Shown: one piece after another, positions 9,082 through 16,799 of the stretch | Layout: each line of letters opens with the position of its first letter | Numbering within the stretch: the first letter of the stretch is position 1 | NCBI GenBank assembly: GCA_015075545.1 | Contig: JABTUC010000001.1 | Span: 1,173,506-1,237,505 of the forward strand | Direction: 5' to 3' | Length of the DNA stretch: 64,000 nt | Source: Ideonella sp. | GTDB lineage: Bacteria; Pseudomonadota; Gammaproteobacteria; Burkholderiales; Burkholderiaceae_C | The notes under the pieces: generated by a model | Seen by the model: only the letters and a program-made list of their open reading frames with translations | Database searches by the model: none | What the model was told of the DNA's origin: nothing | Program-made: the position numbers and the translations under genes

Positions 9082-10574
9082 GACCTCCGCTCCATCCGTT
9101 TCCCGGTGGACATCGAGCCACCTTTGCAGGCACGCCGGCTCGCCCGCTGGCGCGACGAGGGCTGGCGGGTCGCATCGGCGGCGCGCTCGCCGGCACGCTG
9201 CTCGCCGCCTGCACGTCGATGGTGCCGAGCTATGAGCGGCCCGTCGTCGCGATGCACGCGGTGTCGTTCAAGGAGGCGCCGAGCACGCCGGGCTGGCACG
9301 AGGCGCGGCCGGCCGACGAGCAGGCGCGCGGCCCGTGGTGGCTGCCGTTTCGCGACGCCACCTTGAACGAGCTGATGCCGCAGGTCGAAGTGTCGAACCA
9401 GAGCGTTGCCGCGGCGGTGGCGCGCTACGCCGCGGCGCAGGCGCTGCTGGCCGGCCAGCAGGCGCAGCTGCGGCCCTCGCTCGGCCTGTCGGCCAGCGCG
9501 ACGCGGTCGCAGGCCGGCAGTGCCGGTGGCCCGGGGCGGGCGCCTGTCACGTCGCTGCGCGTGGCCGCCAACGCCGACTGGGAGTTCGACCTCTGGGGCC
9601 GGCTGCGCGCCGGCGTCGAGCAGGCGCAGGCCAGCGCCCAGGCGAGCGCGGCCGACCTCGCCGCAGCGAAGCTGTCGGCCCAGGCGGCGCTGGCCACCGC
9701 GTACTTCAGCCTGCGCGAGGCCGATGCCGAGCTGGTGCTGCTGCGCGACACGGTGGTGGCGTACGAGCGCAGCCTGCAGATCACCGACAACCGCTACGCG
9801 GCCGGACAGGCCGCGCGCACCGATGTGCTGCAGGCGCAGACGCAGTTGGCCAACACGCGCGCCGAGGTGGCTGCGTTGGCGGTGCAGCGTCAGCAGTTCG
9901 AGCACGCGGTGGCGGTGCTGGTGGGCAAGGCGCCGGCCGACTTCACGCTGGCGGCGGGCGCATGGACGCAGACCGTGCCCGAGGTGCCGCCCGCCCTGCC
10001 CTCGGAGCTGTTGCAGCGCCGGCCCGACATCGCAGCGGCCGAACGCGCGGTGGCCGCCGCCAACGCGGGCATCGGCGTCGCGCGCGCCGCCTTCTACCCG
10101 AGCCTGTCGCTCGGTGCCACGGCCGGCAGCGCGGGCCCGCGCGTGAGCGACCTGTTCGATGCTGCCAACACGCTGTGGTCGCTCGGCCTGTCGCTGGCGC
10201 AGGTGCTGTTCGACGGCGGTGCGCTCCAGGCGGCCCTCGACAGCGCCCAGGCCAGTCGCGGTGTTGCCGTCGCCGGCTATCGCCAGGCGGTGCTGGCCGC
10301 GTTCCAATCGGTGGAGGATCTGCTGGCGCAGCGCCGCGGCCTGAACGAACAGCTCACCTTGCGGCAGCAGGCGTCGGCCGCGGCCAACCTCACCGAGCAG
10401 CAGGTGCTCAACCGCTATCGCGCCGGCCAGGTCGATTTCACCGACGTCGTCACCGCGCAAGCCAGCGCGCTGGCCGCTCGCCGCTCCCTGGTGCAGTTGC
10501 AGGTCGGCCTGCAGACCAACGCGATCGCGCTCGTGCAGGCGCTCGGCGGCGGCTGGTCGCCCGACGCGAAGTGA
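9078..10574 (+). CDS. Outer-membrane efflux channel lipoprotein, NodT/OprM family
   Basis: A 498-residue outer-membrane factor that would complete the tripartite pump. A long basic N terminus leads to a hydrophobic stretch and a lipobox (LLAAC, Cys45), so the mature protein should be lipid-anchored. Two copies of the TolC-type repeat are apparent: the first around [20 protein letters not shown] and the second around [19 protein letters not shown]. The conserved [20 protein letters not shown] separates them. Its start overlaps the mdtC stop (ATGA). It is convergent with the next gene, with only 12 bp between the stops. Placement as the last gene of an mdt operon is common in Burkholderiales and Pseudomonas. 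Confidence 0.92.
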   Translation: MRPPLHPFPGGHRATFAGTPARPLARRGLAGRIGGALAGTLLAACTSMVPSYERPVVAMHAVSFKEAPSTPGWHEARPADEQARGPWWLPFRDATLNELMPQVEVSNQSVAAAVARYAAAQALLAGQQAQLRPSLGLSASATRSQAGSAGGPGRAPVTSLRVAANADWEFDLWGRLRAGVEQAQASAQASAADLAAAKLSAQAALATAYFSLREADAELVLLRDTVVAYERSLQITDNRYAAGQAARTDVLQAQTQLANTRAEVAALAVQRQQFEHAVAVLVGKAPADFTLAAGAWTQTVPEVPPALPSELLQRRPDIAAAERAVAAANAGIGVARAAFYPSLSLGATAGSAGPRVSDLFDAANTLWSLGLSLAQVLFDGGALQAALDSAQASRGVAVAGYRQAVLAAFQSVEDLLAQRRGLNEQLTLRQQASAAANLTEQQVLNRYRAGQVDFTDVVTAQASALAARRSLVQLQVGLQTNAIALVQALGGGWSPDAK

Positions 10575-10586
10575 AGGGCCAGGCCC

Positions 10587-11990
10587 TCAGCGCTTCATGA
10601 TCTCGGTGGGTGCCGATCCGGTGATGATCGTTTCCTTGAACAGCGACGGCCGGAACGACTGCGCCAGGGCGGTCGGTGCGTCCATCGCCCACAGCGCGAT
10701 CGCGCGCGCGCTCATCGGCTTGGCGAACAGGTAGCCCTGCAGTTCGTCGCAGCCCAGGCGCACCAAGGCGTCGCGCTGCGCCGGCGTTTCGACGCCCTCG
10801 GCGACGACGCGCAGGCCGAGCGTGCGCGCCATCGTGAGCACCGCCTCGACGATGGTGCGCGCGTCGGCGTCGTCGACCATGTCGACGATGAAGGCGCGAT
10901 CGATCTTCAGCTCCTGCGCCGGCAGGCGCCGCAGCGTGGCGAGGCTCGAGTGCCCGGTGCCGAAATCGTCGATCGACACGTGCACGCCGATCTTGCCCAG
11001 CCGCGCGAACGCGCGCCGCGTGACCTGCGTGTCCTCCATCGCCACCGACTCGGTGATCTCGCAGGTGAAGCGGTTGGGCTGCAGGCGGTGGCTGCGCAGG
11101 CCGGCCTCGAGCCGGCGCGCGAAATCGTCCTGCCGCATCTGGTAGCCCGAGACGTTGATCGCCACTCGCATGCGCAGCCCGGCCTTGCGCCAGGCCGCCG
11201 CCTGCTTCAGTGCCGCGGCGAGCACCCAGTTGCCGATCGGCTCGATCAGGCCGTGCTTCTCGGCAATCGGGATGAAGCGCGCCGGGCTCACCATGCCCAG
11301 CGTCGGGTGTCTCCAGCGCAGCAGCGCCTCGACCGCGGTGACCTGCAGGCTCGAGGCTTCGACCTTCGGCTGGTACACCAGATCGAGCTCGCGCCGCTCG
11401 ATCGCCTGGCGCAGATCCTGCGCGATGCGCAGTTCCTCGCGCTGCTCGATCTCGAAGCGCGGATCGAACAGCGCGTGCGAGCCGCCGCCGGCGCGCTTGA
11501 CCGCGCGCATCGCGGCGGCGGCACGGTGGATCAGCTGGCTGCTGCTGCCGTGCACCGGGAACAGCGCCACGCCCACCGACACGCCTGCGCCGTAGCGCTG
11601 GCCGTCCAGCGCCACGCCGCCGGCCAGCGCTTCGGCCGCGCGGCTCGCCAGCAGCTCGCAGGTGGCGGTGTCGGCGTTGAGCCAGAGTGCGAACTCGTCG
11701 CCGGCCATGCGGCACATCGGCACGCGCGCACCACAGACGTCGCGCAACTGCCGGGTCGCCGCGGCGAGCACCTTGTCGCCGTGCGCGAGACCGTGGTCTT
11801 CGTTGACGAGGCGAAAGCCGTCGAGCCCGGCGTACAGCAGCGCGCCGGTGCGCTCGGCGCCGCGCTCGGTGTCGAGCGCCTGCGCCAGCGCCGTCTCGAA
11901 GGCGTCGCGGGTCATCAGCCCGGTGACGGCGTCGGTTGCGGGCACGCTGCGCGGCCGTGCGGCAGCGCGCTGGCGCAGCCGGCCGTGCAC
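10587..11990 (-). CDS. GGDEF-EAL (c-di-GMP) protein, probably an active phosphodiesterase
   Basis: This protein of at least 467 residues carries an N-terminal GGDEF domain (residues about 20-175) and a C-terminal EAL domain (about 185-440). The GGDEF signature reads MAGDEF (residues 95-100), an A-for-G variant, so cyclase activity is uncertain. The EAL domain keeps its key residues: VEALLRW, the N of [38 protein letters not shown] and [10 protein letters not shown]. That predicts c-di-GMP hydrolysis. The start used is GTG at 11990. The open frame continues upstream without ATG, GTG or TTG and encodes a good transmembrane helix (ending [10 protein letters not shown]). A CTG near 12083 behind GAGGAG is a possible true start, which would anchor the enzyme in the membrane. 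Confidence 0.85.
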   Translation of the reverse strand: MHGRLRQRAAARPRSVPATDAVTGLMTRDAFETALAQALDTERGAERTGALLYAGLDGFRLVNEDHGLAHGDKVLAAATRQLRDVCGARVPMCRMAGDEFALWLNADTATCELLASRAAEALAGGVALDGQRYGAGVSVGVALFPVHGSSSQLIHRAAAAMRAVKRAGGGSHALFDPRFEIEQREELRIAQDLRQAIERRELDLVYQPKVEASSLQVTAVEALLRWRHPTLGMVSPARFIPIAEKHGLIEPIGNWVLAAALKQAAAWRKAGLRMRVAINVSGYQMRQDDFARRLEAGLRSHRLQPNRFTCEITESVAMEDTQVTRRAFARLGKIGVHVSIDDFGTGHSSLATLRRLPAQELKIDRAFIVDMVDDADARTIVEAVLTMARTLGLRVVAEGVETPAQRDALVRLGCDELQGYLFAKPMSARAIALWAMDAPTALAQSFRPSLFKETIITGSAPTEIMKR

Positions 11991-12209
11991 GAACCAGCCG
12001 ACGCCGACCCCGCCCAGGCCGATGACGATGGCCAGCGCTGCATGCAGCAGCGTGAAGGCGGAAGACGTGACGGCGGCAGTCAGCTCGGGCTCCTCGGACG
12101 CAGCGCGGCCCAGGGGCGCACGCTGCTCGAGGCGCCATCTTCGGCGATCCGCGCGCCCCGCAACGCGCGGATTAGCGCGTTTGGCGCGGCCTATTCCGCG
12201 CTTGCCCGA

Positions 12210-13025
12210 TCAGGCCGGCGCGTGCCAGCCCGCGTCGACCCACAGCTCGCCGCTGACCGCGGCGTTGGCCAGCATGAAGCAGATGGCGTCGGCGATCTCG
12301 TCGGGCTGGATCAAGCGGCCGAGCTGCGTGAACGGCAGGATGTTGCGCGCCACGTAGTCGGCACCCATCGCGCGCACCATCGGCGTGTCGGTGAAGCCGG
12401 GGTGGATCACGCTGCAGCGCACGCCGTGGAACATCGCCTCCTTCATGATCGTGGCCGCGGCACCCTCGAGCCCGGCCTTGGTGCTGGCGTAGGAGATCTG
12501 GCCGCGGTTGCCCTGCGACGAGATCGAGCCGATGAACACCACCGCACCCTGGATGCCCTCGTCGGCGCTCCAGCGCTTGAGGCCGTTGGCGGCGCGCGCC
12601 TCGGCGATGCGGCCGATCATCTCGAGGGCCCAGTAGACCGGCGCGATCAGGTTCACGTCGACCACCAGCCTGAACTGCTCGAGCGGGTAGATGCGCGCGC
12701 GCCCCGTGTCCTTGTCGATGCGCACCGCGAGGTCGTCGCGCGTGATGCCCGCGGCCGGCACGCACAGCGACACCGGGCCGTGCTGCGCGCCGATGACATC
12801 GAACACCGAGCGGCGGAAGCCCTCGTCGGTGACGTTGCCGCGAAACGGCACTGCGAACGCGCGGCCGGCCGCGGCGTTCAGCTCGGCGGCCACGTCGTCG
12901 ATCGCCTCGTTCATGTCCACCAGCGCCACCGCTGCCACGTTGCGGCGCGCCATCGCCGCGGCCACCGCGCGGCCGATGCCGCTGCCGCCGCCGGTGATCA
13001 CGGCGACTCGATCAGAAAACTCCAT
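12210..13025 (-). CDS. Short-chain dehydrogenase/reductase (SDR)
   Basis: A 271-residue NAD(P)-dependent oxidoreductase of the classical SDR type. It shows the cofactor motif TGGGSGIG near the N terminus, a Ser in GSISS and the catalytic YASTK (Tyr and Lys), followed by SVIHPGFTDTPM. Substrate is unknown. The ATG at 13025 is preferred over the one 12 bases upstream because GGGAG sits at correct spacing before it. It is co-directional with the SDR gene upstream, separated by 48 bp, so the two may form one unit. A lipid or aromatic-alcohol role would be a guess. Confidence 0.85.
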   Translation of the reverse strand: MEFSDRVAVITGGGSGIGRAVAAAMARRNVAAVALVDMNEAIDDVAAELNAAAGRAFAVPFRGNVTDEGFRRSVFDVIGAQHGPVSLCVPAAGITRDDLAVRIDKDTGRARIYPLEQFRLVVDVNLIAPVYWALEMIGRIAEARAANGLKRWSADEGIQGAVVFIGSISSQGNRGQISYASTKAGLEGAAATIMKEAMFHGVRCSVIHPGFTDTPMVRAMGADYVARNILPFTQLGRLIQPDEIADAICFMLANAAVSGELWVDAGWHAPA

Positions 13026-13073
13026 TCGGGCTCCCATCGCGCAACGGCGCGATGGCCAAGTGTAGTGGGCCGG

Positions 13074-13778
13074 CTACGACAGCCCCGTCACCGGCAGCGC
13101 GGCGCCGTGGATGGCACGCGCGGCGTCCGACGCCAGGAAGCGCACGACGGCGGCCAGATCGTCGGGCGCCACCCACTTCGCGGGGTCGGCCCGCGGCATA
13201 GCGGCGCGGTTCTCGGGCGTGTCGATCACGGTGGGCAGCACGCAGTTGACGTTGATGCCGCGCTCGCGCAGCTCGGCGGACATCGCCTCGGTGAGGCGGA
13301 TCACCGCCGACTTCGACGCCGCGTAGGCGCCCATCTGCGCGCCGCCGCGCAAGGCGCCGAAGGCGCCGATGTTGACCACCTTGCCGCCGCCGCGCGCGAG
13401 CATGCGCGGCACCGCGGCGCGCACCGCGTGCAGCAGCGTGCGTGCGTTGAGGTCGAACATGAAGTTCCAGGTGGCGTCGCTGGTCTCGTGCACCGCCTCG
13501 CCCATGCGAAAACCGCCGGCCAGGTTGCACAGCACGTCGAGGCGGCCGAATCGGTCGATCGCCGCCTGCACGGCCTGCTGCGCCTGCTCCTGCTGCAGTA
13601 GATCGGCCGCCACCAGCAGTTGCGTGGGGGCATCGTCGCCGAACGCCGTGACCAGCCTGTCGCGATGCTGGCCCACCAGCACCAGCCGATCACCCCCGGC
13701 CGCGAAGGCGTGTGCCACCGCGCGCCCGAGGTTGCCGGCCGCGCCGGTGATCATCACGACGCGTGCTTCAGCAGCCAT
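13074..13778 (-). CDS. SDR-family protein with altered catalytic serine position
   Basis: A 234-residue Rossmann-fold protein with the dinucleotide motif TGAAGNLG, a CNLAGG segment and the YAASK active-site Tyr/Lys pair. The strand that normally supplies the catalytic serine reads VVNIGAFGALRGGAQMGAY, with no Ser at the usual place. The enzyme may therefore use another residue, or the protein may be a binding or regulatory SDR. It is followed after 48 bp by another SDR on the same strand and preceded by the DUF6781 gene, 35 bp away. Substrate cannot be deduced. Confidence 0.85.
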   Translation of the reverse strand: MAAEARVVMITGAAGNLGRAVAHAFAAGGDRLVLVGQHRDRLVTAFGDDAPTQLLVAADLLQQEQAQQAVQAAIDRFGRLDVLCNLAGGFRMGEAVHETSDATWNFMFDLNARTLLHAVRAAVPRMLARGGGKVVNIGAFGALRGGAQMGAYAASKSAVIRLTEAMSAELRERGINVNCVLPTVIDTPENRAAMPRADPAKWVAPDDLAAVVRFLASDAARAIHGAALPVTGLS

Positions 13779-13813
13779 TCACGCCCCGCCCGCCTGCCCG
13801 CTGCAGCGCCGCA

Positions 13814-14491
13814 CTACTTGGCACGCGGCTTGGCTGCCGTCTTGCCCGACTGCAGGCCCTCGGACATACCGATCAGCACGCCGCTGACCAGCGCGGCGTA
13901 GCTGTCCATCATCGCCTGCGCGCCGCGCAGCCCGGCCGAGCGGCCCGCGCGCAGCGCGCCATGCGCCTGCGACACCAGCGCCTCGAGGCTGGTGCGGGCC
14001 TGCTCGCCGGTGCCGGTGCCCTTGATCTTCATCGCCTCGAGCACCTGCGACCACGGCCCCTCGAGCGCGCCGCCCGCGCCCTGCGCCGCCTTGCCGACCG
14101 TAGCGAAGAAAACGTCTTCCATCTTCTCCAGGTTGGCCAGCGCGCCCTTCATCTGTTTGTTGTTCAGCTCGACGCCCTGGTCGACGAACTGCTGCAGCGC
14201 TGCACGCTGCGCCTGCACCGCCTTGAGCAGCGCGGCATCCATGCCGTCGAACGCCTTGCCCAGCAGCGCCTCCAGATCGACCGCCGGCAGCGGGCTCTTG
14301 GCCGCGCCGCTGGAGGCCGCCTGCGTCACTGTCTTCAAGACGTTGCGGATGTTGGCCAGCGTCAGCTCGCGGCCCTGCAGCGCCTTGAGCGTGGCCTGGC
14401 TGACGGCCTTGCGCAACGCCTCGCCCTGCTGCACGCTGGCCTTGGCGAACATGTCGATGAGCGCATCCTGGTCGATGCCTGCCTTGAGCAT
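13814..14491 (-). CDS. DUF6781 family, phasin-like helical protein
   Basis: A 225-residue Ala-rich, almost entirely helical protein without signal peptide or transmembrane segment. The pattern ALRKAVSQATLKALQGREL, then EALLGKAFDGMDAALLKAVQ and a C-terminal ALVSGVLIGMSEGLQ, matches my memory of the DUF6781 family, which is often described as phasin-like. Phasins coat polyhydroxyalkanoate granules; whether this one does is inference. The ATG at 14491 is supported by AAGGGG seven bases upstream and by the MLKAGIDQDALIDMFAKAS start. The Lys-rich tail (KTAAKPRAK) resembles those of granule- or DNA-associated proteins. Confidence 0.65.
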   Translation of the reverse strand: MLKAGIDQDALIDMFAKASVQQGEALRKAVSQATLKALQGRELTLANIRNVLKTVTQAASSGAAKSPLPAVDLEALLGKAFDGMDAALLKAVQAQRAALQQFVDQGVELNNKQMKGALANLEKMEDVFFATVGKAAQGAGGALEGPWSQVLEAMKIKGTGTGEQARTSLEALVSQAHGALRAGRSAGLRGAQAMMDSYAALVSGVLIGMSEGLQSGKTAAKPRAK

Positions 14492-14591
14492 AGGGATCCC
14501 CTTGCGGCGATTGATCGCCACGCCGAGTCTGCGCCCCCGCCGGGTGCCACGGCCATTGGGGTTCACGCGGGCGTTGCCGCCGACGCGGCGC

Positions 14592-15086
14592 TCAGATCGC
14601 GCAGAACGCCGTGTCGGCAGCCGGCTGCGCCTCGCCCATGGTGGCGCGGAAGAGCTGCTCGTCGGATTCGCGCAGCCGGCGGCTCATCTCGCGCCCGATG
14701 TTCATCTGGATCATCGCGAACTGCGCGGCATCGCGCTCGTACAGCCGGTACAGGTGGTCGGGCGACAGCGCCATCGCCCGGCAGGCGTCGAGCGCGCGCA
14801 CCGAGGCGCTGCGCGGGAACAGGTCGAGCAGCGCCATCTCGCCGAAGCAGTCGCCGACGCCCAGCTCGCGCAGCAGCAGCTCGCGGCCGGCCCAGTCCTT
14901 GAGCACGGCCACCCGCCCGGCCTGCAGCACGTACATGCAATCGGCCGGGTCGCGCTCGCGGAAGAAGTGCCCCCCGGCCGCCACGTCGATCGACGGCACC
15001 GGCTCCAGCAGGTACTGCAGCGCCTGCTCGTCGATGCCGCCGAAGATCGGCATCTGCTGCAACAGCTCCATGCGCAACGCCTGCAT
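14592..15086 (-). CDS. Stand-alone cyclic-nucleotide-binding domain protein
   Basis: A 164-residue protein made almost wholly of one cNMP-binding (CRP/CAP N-terminal) beta-roll. The phosphate-binding cassette is well preserved: FGEMALLDLFPRSASVRA (Glu83, Arg92, Ser93). That argues for real cyclic-nucleotide binding. After the hinge helix there is only a short tail (EMSRRLRESDEQLF...). No helix-turn-helix, kinase, channel or TIR domain follows, so it is not a CRP/FNR transcription factor. GGAGGCAGG directly precedes the ATG at 15086. It diverges from the FHA-containing nucleotide cyclase, with 147 bp between the starts, so ligand maker and ligand binder are neighbours. Possible roles are nucleotide sensor, sponge or adaptor. 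Confidence 0.85.
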   Translation of the reverse strand: MQALRMELLQQMPIFGGIDEQALQYLLEPVPSIDVAAGGHFFRERDPADCMYVLQAGRVAVLKDWAGRELLLRELGVGDCFGEMALLDLFPRSASVRALDACRAMALSPDHLYRLYERDAAQFAMIQMNIGREMSRRLRESDEQLFRATMGEAQPAADTAFCAI

Positions 15087-15233
15087 CCTGCCTCCTCGGC
15101 GACTCGCCCAAGACCCAGTGTAGGCGGGGTACCGCCACGGTTCCGATGCCGCGAGCCTAGAATTTCCGCGCCGGCGCCGTGGTTGCCAAACGCAACGCAG
15201 CGCCCGGCGTTGTGCGCACCTGAAGCATCCGCC

Positions 15234-16112
15234 ATGCCGATCGAGCGACTCCCCCACCGCGCCGTGCTGTTTGCCGACATCACCGGCAGCTCGCGGCTGT
15301 TCGTCGAGGCGGGCGACGACCGCGCGCGCGAGGTGGTGGCGGCCACGCTGGCATCGTGGTCGCAGCTGGTGGCGGCCCACGGCGGCCAGGTGGTGCAGTT
15401 GCGCGGCGATGGCCTGCTCGGCACCTTTGCCAGCACCGATGCCGCGCTCACCGCCGCGGTGGCCCTGCGCGAGCTGCCGTACCGGGAGCCGCTGTCGATG
15501 CACGCGGGCATCCACGCCGGCCCGGTGCAGCAGGAGGCCGACCAGTTGTACGGCGACGTGGTCAACATCGCCGCCCGCATGGCCGACATCGCCAAGCGCT
15601 TCGAAATCGTGCTCACCCAAAGCGCCGGCGAGCAGCTCTCGCAGCCCGGGCGCTGGAACCTGCGGCTGATCAAGCACGTGCCGGTCAAGGGCCAGGCGCA
15701 GCCGATGAACATCTGCCTGCTGGCCTACGACGAGGCGCACAGCACCGTCTACCGGCCACCCGATCAGACGCGCACCTTCCACACGCGGCTCGAACTGCGT
15801 TACGGCGCGCGCATGTTCGTCGTCGACGCCGATGCGACCCACTGCCTGATCGGGCGCGACGCCGATTGCGCGATGCAGGTCGACCACGAGCTGGTGTCGC
15901 GCCGGCACGCGTCGGTGGAGCGCGTCTCGGGCCAGTTCTTCCTGCACGACCACAGCACCAACGGCAGCTACGTCGCGGGCGACGGCGACGCGCGCCCGGC
16001 GCTGGTGCAGCGCGAGGTGATCCAGCTCAAGGGCACGGGCGTGATCTCGCTCGGTGTCGAACCGCGGCACAACGCCGATCACCTGATCCGCTTCGCGATC
16101 GGGATGGCCTGA
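15234..16112 (+). CDS. Class III nucleotide cyclase with C-terminal FHA domain
   Basis: A 292-residue cytosolic protein. Residues about 5-165 form a class III adenylate/guanylate/pyrimidine cyclase domain. The metal-binding aspartates are seen in LFADITGSS (Asp15) and QLRGDG (Asp59), and the transition-state Asn and Arg in VVNIAARMA (Asn111, Arg115). Residues about 183-275 form an FHA domain with GRD (207-209), SRRH (222-225) and STNGS (241-245), a phosphothreonine-peptide reader. The nucleobase made (cAMP, cGMP, cCMP or cUMP) cannot be told from sequence alone. The gene is followed after 39 bp by a PycTM-type membrane protein, and a cyclic-nucleotide-binding protein is encoded divergently. 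In Pycsar, a cyclase/effector pair of this kind forms an antiphage module. Confidence 0.88.
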   Translation: MPIERLPHRAVLFADITGSSRLFVEAGDDRAREVVAATLASWSQLVAAHGGQVVQLRGDGLLGTFASTDAALTAAVALRELPYREPLSMHAGIHAGPVQQEADQLYGDVVNIAARMADIAKRFEIVLTQSAGEQLSQPGRWNLRLIKHVPVKGQAQPMNICLLAYDEAHSTVYRPPDQTRTFHTRLELRYGARMFVVDADATHCLIGRDADCAMQVDHELVSRRHASVERVSGQFFLHDHSTNGSYVAGDGDARPALVQREVIQLKGTGVISLGVEPRHNADHLIRFAIGMA

Positions 16113-16151
16113 GCGGGCCGCTCGCAGCCCTTCGATCGCCCGCGAGCAACG

Positions 16152-16712
16152 ATGCCGACGCCCGCCCCGACGCCAGCGACCCCTGCATCGCACGGCGTCG
16201 GGCCGCTGCCGCTCACCGCCGACCAGCTGCTGCGTTCGCAGCAGACCACGCTGTCGCGGCTGGTGGCCACCGGCGCGATCGCCGACTCGCGTGCCGGACT
16301 CGTGATCTCGTCGAACATCGGCATGCTCGGTGCGCTGGCGGCATCGGTTCCGAGCAGCCTGCTGCACACCGCCAGCCCGTGGCTGTGGTGGCTGCTCGGG
16401 CTCACTGCAGCGGCGTGTGTGGCCAGCGTGGCGATGGCCGCGCTCGCCGCGTTTCCGCGGCCCGGCACGCAGCCCGGCTCGCTGGTGTTCTTCGGCAGCA
16501 TCGCCTCGATGGAGCCTGCCGCCTACTTCGAGCGCCTGCTGGCGGTGCCGCAGATCGAGTTCTCGCACGACCTCGCCGACCAGTGCCACCGCGTGGCCGT
16601 GCTGGCGGCGATGAAGTTCCGCTGGGTGCGTCGCGCGATGGCGACGATGATCGCGGCGGCGCTGCCGTGGCTGGCCTGCCTCGAGCTGCTGGGGCGGCTG
16701 CGCCTGCAATAG
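16152..16712 (+). CDS. PycTM-type (Pycsar effector, DUF5706) membrane protein
   Basis: A 186-residue membrane protein. An N-terminal helix with LLRSQQTTLSRLVATGAIAD leads into ADSRAGLVISSNIGMLGAL (residues 44-62), which fits the family pattern ADTKAG followed by a first membrane segment. A second segment (about 77-100) ends in FPRPG. The region LVFFGSIASMEPAAYFERLL and DLADQCHRVAVLAAMKFRWV gives the conserved FGxI, Tyr and K-F/Y positions, and a last hydrophobic stretch lies at about 163-180. These match the Pycsar effector family PF18967 (PycTM), whose members are thought to damage the inner membrane when a phage-triggered cyclic pyrimidine signal is made. It follows the cyclase gene by 39 bp on the same strand. 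Family recognition is from memory of the motif; antiphage function is inferred. Confidence 0.78.
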   Translation: MPTPAPTPATPASHGVGPLPLTADQLLRSQQTTLSRLVATGAIADSRAGLVISSNIGMLGALAASVPSSLLHTASPWLWWLLGLTAAACVASVAMAALAAFPRPGTQPGSLVFFGSIASMEPAAYFERLLAVPQIEFSHDLADQCHRVAVLAAMKFRWVRRAMATMIAAALPWLACLELLGRLRLQ

Positions 16713-16799
16713 CGCGCTGGCACCCGGTGGCGGCCGTCGCTGCGCCGTCGGCCAGCGCCCGCGCACACACGGCGCCATGCGTCGGGCCCGCGGCGCGCG

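Noticed and set aside
10571-10590. Short GGGCC-type hairpin between the NodT and GGDEF-EAL genes as a terminator
   Set aside because: The loop is too short and no T-run follows on either strand.
11690-13601. Plus-strand frame across the GGDEF-EAL and SDR genes
   Set aside because: Antisense to three well-supported genes, with low-complexity His/Arg/Asp content.
14592-15086. Calling the cNMP-binding protein a CRP/FNR transcription factor
   Set aside because: There is no helix-turn-helix region; the chain ends shortly after the hinge helix.
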